Source: Methylobacterium soli (GTDB lineage: Bacteria; Pseudomonadota; Alphaproteobacteria; Rhizobiales; Beijerinckiaceae). From it: DNA of 64,000 nucleotides. The notes under the pieces were generated by a model. The model searched no databases and was not told where the DNA came from. It saw only the letters and a program-made list of their open reading frames with translations. A program made the position numbers and the translations under genes. The number at the start of each line of letters is the position of its first letter. The stretch's first letter is position 1. This document shows positions 59,243 to 64,000 of this stretch, in pieces. The DNA is taken from positions 310,001 through 374,000 of the forward strand of contig NZ_VZZK01000001.1 in assembly GCF_008806385.1 (NCBI RefSeq), in the 5' to 3' direction.

Positions 59243-59279
59243 GACGCGCGCCCGTATTCCGGGCGGTTGCACGAAGACC

Positions 59280-59306
59280 AGAATGGCCCCGCTCCGGGGC
59301 CATTCT
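59280..59306. terminator. Bidirectional hairpin
   Basis: AGAATGGCCCC (59280-59290) and GGGGCCATTCT (59296-59306) form a perfect 11-bp stem with a 5-nt loop (GCTCC). It lies between the small secreted gene and the convergent RsmB-family gene, so it could terminate both. No long T-tract is present. Confidence 0.6.
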
Positions 59307-59317
59307 CCTGTCCGGGG

Positions 59318-60619
59318 TCAGCCGCGCCGCTCCAGCGTGGCGAGGTAGAACCCGTCCGTGCCCGTGAGGCCCGGGCTCATCTGCAGGCCGTGCCGCGTGA
59401 AGCGCACCACCGGCGCGAGCGCCGGGCTGATCTCCGCGACGACGCGCTCGGCCGGGATCACCGCGAAGGCCTTGCCGGTCCGCTCGAGCAGGCCCGCGAT
59501 CGCCCCGTCATTCTCCTCCGGGAGCAGGGAGCAGGTGATGTAGGCGATGCGGCCCTTCGGCCGCACCAGAGCGGCCGCCCGGTCGAGGACGGTCGCCTGT
59601 TCCGAGAGCCGCGTCGCCAGGCTCCCGGGCCGCAGGCGCCACTTGGCATCGGGGTTGCGCCGCCAGGTCCCGGTGCCGGTGCAGGGCGCATCGACCACGA
59701 CGCGGTCCACACTCCCATCGAGGTCGGTCAGAACATCGACGCGGGCGCGCCCGGCTCGCGGGGTGCGCACCTCGGCGCGCGCGCCGGCGCGGCGCAGGCG
59801 CTCGTGGATCGGCGCGAGGCGGCGCGGATCGCCGTCCGTGGCGATCAGGCGCCCGGCATTGCCCGTCAGGGCCGCGAGCGCCAGGGTCTTGCCGCCGCCG
59901 CCCGCGCAGAGATCGACGATGGTCTCGCCGGGTATGGCGCCGCTGAGGCGGCTCGCGAGCTGGGAGCCCTCGTCCTGGATCTCGTACCAGCCGTCGAGGA
60001 ATTCGGGCTCGACATGGAGCGCCGGTCCGCGCCCGTCGGCGCCGATCGGGATGCGCAGCCCGTCGGGCGCGTGCGGCGTCGGCTCGGCGTTCAGATGGCC
60101 GAGCGCCGTGAGCGCGTCGGCGCGAGTCTGCTTCAGCGCGTTGATGCGGATATCGAGGGGCGCGCGGCGCGCGAGGGCGCGCAGCTCCGGCAGCAGATCC
60201 TCGCCGAGGATCGCGGCAAGCGCGGGCAGCACCCAGTCCGGCGCGTCGCCCGCGATCGCCGGAGGCGCATCGCTCAAGGTTGCCTCGCCGAGGCGCGCCT
60301 GCTCGGCCGCGCTCAGGGGCGCCGGCGCGAAGCGGTCGCCGGTGAACAGGGCCGCGATGGTCGGGGCGGCCAGCCCCTGCTGCAGGCGCAGCGAGCCGAT
60401 CAGGATCGCCCGCGGGCTGTCGGAATCCATGATCCAGGCCGCGGAGGCGCGCCGGCGCAGGGCGTCATAGACGAGGCTCGCGATGGCGGCGCGGTCACCC
60501 GAGCCCGCGAAGCGGTGGCCGAGGCCCCAATCCTTGAGGGCATCGGCGGCCGGACGGCGGCGCTCGGCGATGTCGGACAACACCTCGATGGCGGCGGAGC
60601 AGCGGGCGGCGGGGGTCAG
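59318..60619 (-). CDS. RsmB/NOP2-family rRNA (cytosine-5-)-methyltransferase, apparent CTG start
   Basis: About 433 aa from a CTG at 60619, or 421 aa from a GTG at 60583. The N-terminal NusB-like RNA-binding part (AERRRPAADALKDWG) is followed by a SAM domain with CAGGGGKTLALAA, DAPCTGTGTWRRNPDAKW (motif IV) and YITCSLLPEEN (the catalytic Cys). Homologues start with a segment like TPAARCSAAIEVLSDI, which lies upstream of the GTG. AGGAG at 60626-60630 is 6 nt before the CTG, while the GTG has no such site. The start is inference. Confidence 0.88.
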   Translation of the reverse strand: MTPAARCSAAIEVLSDIAERRRPAADALKDWGLGHRFAGSGDRAAIASLVYDALRRRASAAWIMDSDSPRAILIGSLRLQQGLAAPTIAALFTGDRFAPAPLSAAEQARLGEATLSDAPPAIAGDAPDWVLPALAAILGEDLLPELRALARRAPLDIRINALKQTRADALTALGHLNAEPTPHAPDGLRIPIGADGRGPALHVEPEFLDGWYEIQDEGSQLASRLSGAIPGETIVDLCAGGGGKTLALAALTGNAGRLIATDGDPRRLAPIHERLRRAGARAEVRTPRAGRARVDVLTDLDGSVDRVVVDAPCTGTGTWRRNPDAKWRLRPGSLATRLSEQATVLDRAAALVRPKGRIAYITCSLLPEENDGAIAGLLERTGKAFAVIPAERVVAEISPALAPVVRFTRHGLQMSPGLTGTDGFYLATLERRG

Positions 60620-60767
60620 ATCACTCTCCTGAATTCCATTAACGCTGCCGCGATACGGCCACGCTTCCTGCGCAGGCGGGCCACATTACGGCCGAGCTTC
60701 CGGCGGGATCGGTCTCCAGAACGGCAATCCCCGAACCCCGTCAACGTTCAAGGCTTCGAGAGACCAC

Positions 60768-60944
60768 ATGTCCCCCGTCATCCATCTTACCCTCGCGGGT
60801 CTCCTGACGCTCTGCGTCGCCGCCTGCTCGACGGCCCCGGCCGCTCCCGACCTGACGCCCCCGCTGCGCCGGCCGGTCGATGCGAAGACGCAGCTCGAAT
60901 ACGGCAACCCGCCGCCCGCGCCGCCGCCCGGCCAGCGCTACTGA
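60768..60944 (+). CDS. Small lipoprotein, 58 aa
   Basis: ATG 60768 gives MSPVIHLTLAGLLTLCVAAC, a signal peptide with a lipobox ending VAAC; the lipidated Cys is residue 20. The remaining 38 residues are Pro-rich with no domain (LTPPLRRPVDAKTQLEYG). It resembles short outer-membrane lipoproteins common in this group. Function unknown. It is shorter than usual annotation cutoffs. Confidence 0.75.
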   Translation: MSPVIHLTLAGLLTLCVAACSTAPAAPDLTPPLRRPVDAKTQLEYGNPPPAPPPGQRY

Positions 60945-60958
60945 GGGGTTGAGGCAGC

Positions 60959-61909
60959 TCAGGCCGTCTCGCGGGCGCGCCGCCGCTCATAGGCCTTGAG
61001 ATGGGTGTAGGCGCGCGCGAGGCCGGGACGCGGTGAGTCCGGCGCGTGGGCATCGCCCCGCGCGATCAGATCGCCGATGACATGGTCCGCCTCGATCCGG
61101 GCCTTCCCCTCGATGTCGCGCAGCATCGAGGCGGTGATCGGGGCGCCCTCCTGGGTCAGCATCGCGCGGGCCTGGGCCGACACCGCCTCGCGCGGCGCGA
61201 AGCCCGCCGCGGTCGCGACCGCCACGCACTCGGCGTAAACCTCCTCGATGGCGGCGCGGCCGCCCGGTGCCCCGACGATGTCGCCGATGCTGGCCCGCAT
61301 CAGGCAGGTGATGCCCGCGAGCGTCGCCAGGAAAACCCACTTCTCCCACATCTCCAGCACGATCGTGCTGCTCAGCTTCGGCTGAAAACGCGCATCCCGC
61401 ACGAGCGCCTCGATCGCCTCGACGCGGGGCGAGCGGCTGCCGTCGCGCTCACCATAGGTCAGGGTGGCGAACGCGCTCATGTGGCGGATCTCGCCGCCGG
61501 CCGCGACCGTCGCCACGATGGAGCAGGAGCCCCCGAGCACGCGCTCCGCCCCGAACCGGGCATCGAGGGCGTCGAGGTGGCGCATCCCGTTGAGGACGGG
61601 CAGCACCAGGGTGCCCTCCTGGACGGCCGGCGCGAAATCCGCGATGGCCGCGTCGAGGTCGTAGGCCTTGCAGGACAGGAGCACGAGATCGAAGGCGCCG
61701 CCCTGGCCCTGCGCCAGGGCATCGGCCGTGACGGTGGCGGGCGCCGGAAGATGCACATCGCCGAGCGGGCTCTTCACCGAGAGGCCCTTCGCCGCGAGCG
61801 CCTCCGCCCGGGCTGGCCGTACCAGGAAGGTGACGTCGCGCCCGGCCTCCCCGAGGCGCGCGCCGTAATATCCGCCGGTCGCCCCCGCCCCCACCACGAG
61901 AACCCGCAT
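60959..61909 (-). CDS. panE: 2-dehydropantoate 2-reductase (ketopantoate reductase)
   Basis: 316 aa NADPH reductase of pantothenate synthesis. The N-terminal VLVVGAGATGGYYGA and the ALLVLPVLNGMRHL region support the fold, with the ApbA C-terminal helical domain (MWEKWVFLATLAGITCLMRA). The enzyme is a member of a broad family, so another substrate is possible. ATG 61909. Confidence 0.88.
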   Translation of the reverse strand: MRVLVVGAGATGGYYGARLGEAGRDVTFLVRPARAEALAAKGLSVKSPLGDVHLPAPATVTADALAQGQGGAFDLVLLSCKAYDLDAAIADFAPAVQEGTLVLPVLNGMRHLDALDARFGAERVLGGSCSIVATVAAGGEIRHMSAFATLTYGERDGSRSPRVEAIEALVRDARFQPKLSSTIVLEMWEKWVFLATLAGITCLMRASIGDIVGAPGGRAAIEEVYAECVAVATAAGFAPREAVSAQARAMLTQEGAPITASMLRDIEGKARIEADHVIGDLIARGDAHAPDSPRPGLARAYTHLKAYERRRARETA

Positions 61910-61982
61910 GTCGAACGCCCCCTCCCGAATCTGGACGGGCCCTCCATGCGCGCGATGGCGCCGCGATGCAACGCGGCGAGGC

Positions 61983-62414
61983 TCAGACCGCCAGCGGCGT
62001 GAGGAGAATACGGATGGCGAAGATCAGCCACATGATGCCGAGCACGGCCACGCCCGCCATGTAGAGGCGGAAGCGGGTCGGGACATGGTTCGAGGTGACG
62101 TAGACGGTGGCGTGCGCCGCGCGGCTCGCCACGAAGATCCAGGCCAGCACCACGAAGAGAAGATCCGCCTTGCGAGTCACGAGCGCGAGCGGCACCAGGG
62201 CGAAGAACAGGATCGGGATCTCGAACTGGTTCGAGAAGGCGTTGGCGGCCGCCTGCACCTTCGGCGGCCAGTTGCGCTCGCCGAGCGCGATCTGGCCGAT
62301 TCGCACCCGCCCGGCCCCGATTTCGGCAAAGCGCCGGCGCCCGAGGACGATCAGCAGGCCGAAGGTGAGGAAGACCTGCACGAAGACGGGCGCGAGGATG
62401 GCCGGGACGGTCAT
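61983..62414 (-). CDS. MAPEG family membrane protein
   Basis: 143 aa with four hydrophobic helices. NAFSNQFEIPILFFAL carries the family Glu/Asn pattern, and VASRAAHATVYVTSNHVPTRF matches MAPEG (glutathione S-transferase-like membrane enzymes). Its ATG overlaps the stop of the PIN toxin gene (ATGA, 62411-62414), an unusual operon partner. Confidence 0.88.
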   Translation of the reverse strand: MTVPAILAPVFVQVFLTFGLLIVLGRRRFAEIGAGRVRIGQIALGERNWPPKVQAAANAFSNQFEIPILFFALVPLALVTRKADLLFVVLAWIFVASRAAHATVYVTSNHVPTRFRLYMAGVAVLGIMWLIFAIRILLTPLAV

Positions 62415-62839
62415 GGTTGAGTTTGCTTGCCCCAGTTCGCGAGCGCGACGAAATTGCCAGCCCAGGGGCTCGCGGCACAGGATCGGATGAGACGCAGATC
62501 CGCCGTGACCAGAGTCGCGTTCCACTGCTTGGCAGCCGCGACATACAGCGCATCGTAGAACGAGGCACCCGTCTCGAACGCCAGACGTGCCGCGTCCCGG
62601 TGCAGGCCAGCGAGCGGGATCATCGCGACGGTTCGTGCGAGCCCGGTCAGTGCGTCTTCCATCGCGGAAAGCGGCAGCAGGGTCTCCCGGGCACGCCGCG
62701 CCAGAACCTGTCCCAACTCGGCCGGCGCGTGGGCAGGGGCCGCGAGGAGACGGTCCTGGCTCAGGAGCATTCGAGCCTGATCCGAATGCTCCTCGGGGTA
62801 GAACCACTTCGCCATGACGCTCGCATCGACGATGAGCAT
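62411..62839 (-). CDS. PIN-domain toxin (VapC-like), second module
   Basis: 142 aa. MLIVDASVMAKWFYPEEHS holds the first catalytic Asp, HAPAELGQVLARRA the Glu, and FYDALYVAAAKQWNATLVTAD the later acidic residues, so it looks active. ATG 62839 (a GTG at 62842 is also possible) shares one base with the antitoxin stop (TGATG), so the pair is coupled. Its own stop overlaps the MAPEG start. Confidence 0.9.
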   Translation of the reverse strand: MLIVDASVMAKWFYPEEHSDQARMLLSQDRLLAAPAHAPAELGQVLARRARETLLPLSAMEDALTGLARTVAMIPLAGLHRDAARLAFETGASFYDALYVAAAKQWNATLVTADLRLIRSCAASPWAGNFVALANWGKQTQP

Positions 62840-63084
62840 CACTCCCCGTCACGCAGACGGCGGATCAGAATCGTGCTGTCCTCGAAAGGCTGCCCATCGC
62901 CCGGCGGACGCGCGACCGCCCGGATCCTGTCCGCATGCGCGACGCGCTCGGCGGGCGACCACATCAGTCCCCGCAGCATGGCCTCCTTGGCCACGTCCTC
63001 AGGCGATCGGCCCGTCTCCGACGCCCGCTCCATCAGAATGGCCATCAGCATCCCGCCGGTGTCGTGCAGGGTCAGATCACCCAC
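62839..63084 (-). CDS. VapB-like antitoxin, second module
   Basis: 81 aa from GTG 63084, with GGAGGGATCC just upstream. A small protein with MAILMERASETGRSPEDVAKEAMLRGL, a ribbon-helix-helix-like segment, and an acidic C-terminal tail (EDSTILIRRLRDGE). It is directly upstream of the PIN toxin with a 1-base overlap. Confidence 0.8.
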   Translation of the reverse strand: MGDLTLHDTGGMLMAILMERASETGRSPEDVAKEAMLRGLMWSPAERVAHADRIRAVARPPGDGQPFEDSTILIRRLRDGE

Positions 63085-63135
63085 GGATCCCTCCAGATCG
63101 GCATCGCCCCAAGCGTTCGATGCTATGCCAAGGGT

Positions 63136-63163
63136 GCGCCGCGGCCAAGGCGAGCCGCGGCGC
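63136..63163 (-). terminator. Hairpin downstream of guaB
   Basis: GCGCCGCGGC (63136-63145) and GCCGCGGCGC (63154-63163) form a perfect 10-bp GC stem with an 8-nt loop, 16 bp after the guaB stop. No T-tract follows. It also lies upstream of the antitoxin start at 63084 on the same strand, so it could isolate the guaB transcript from the TA operon. Confidence 0.5.
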
Positions 63164-63178
63164 CCTGTCCGACCGGCC

Positions 63179-64000
<822 letters not shown>

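Overview
The window is a 64 kb chromosomal segment of a high-GC alphaproteobacterium of the order Hyphomicrobiales, most probably Methylobacterium or Methylorubrum. Four things point there: the order of the housekeeping genes, a DUF6894 protein, a LexA box of the alphaproteobacterial GTTC-N7-GTTC / GAAC-N7-GAAC type, and a small dihydrofolate-reductase-like gene that matches the methylotroph dihydromethanopterin reductase DmrA. No rRNA, tRNA, CRISPR array, insertion sequence or prophage was seen. Layout. (1) 1-5036: the 5' part of a giant secreted multidomain protein on the minus strand that runs off the left edge. It has SdrD_B-like beta-sandwich repeats around an embedded SGNH/SASA-type esterase module, then a Gly/Ser linker and a DUF4214-like segment. 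A 1.3 kb AT-richer gap without a confident gene follows. (2) 6317-12495: lexA with SOS boxes, comEC convergent to it, then gltX and gltA. (3) 12568-38215, nearly all minus strand: one long envelope, translation and isoprenoid supercluster. Read in its own direction it runs pdxJ-acpS-lepB-rnc-era-rRNA methyltransferase-rsuA, then rpsB-tsf-pyrH-frr-uppS-cdsA-dxr, then rseP-bamA-lpxD-fabZ-lpxA-lpxI-lpxB. A drug-efflux module (MFS, HlyD and a divergent TetR with two identical operators) sits between dxr and rseP. (4) 38415-51739, mostly plus strand: a PH-domain protein and a DUF6894 protein, then rpsF-rpsR-DUF2232-rplI-dnaB-alr-radA-cvpA-purF-SDR-dmrA-ybdK. (5) 51775-64000: der and a YfgM-like protein, NnrU, a secreted propeller-like protein, a cupin, two VapBC-type toxin-antitoxin pairs, guaA, a small secreted protein, an RsmB-family methyltransferase, a small lipoprotein, panE, a MAPEG protein, and the 3' part of guaB at the right edge. 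How the genes work together: the central block couples translation (S2, EF-Ts, RRF, RNase III, Era) with nucleotide supply (PyrH, PurF, GuaA, GuaB), undecaprenyl and phospholipid precursors (Dxr, UppS, CdsA), outer-membrane assembly (BamA, RseP) and lipid A synthesis (LpxA, LpxB, LpxD, LpxI, FabZ). Many genes overlap by 1-4 bases with GTG, TTG or ATG starts, consistent with translational coupling. The least ordinary signals are the esterase-bearing SdrD_B protein with its internal 654 bp duplication, a LexA box inside a promoter-like sequence between rplI and dnaB, the efflux module with divergent promoters that appear to share one -10 hexamer, a ribosomal protein S2 with a helix-hairpin-helix-like extension, an RsmB-family gene that appears to start at CTG, and two different 16-bp-period tandem repeats flanking the NnrU gene.
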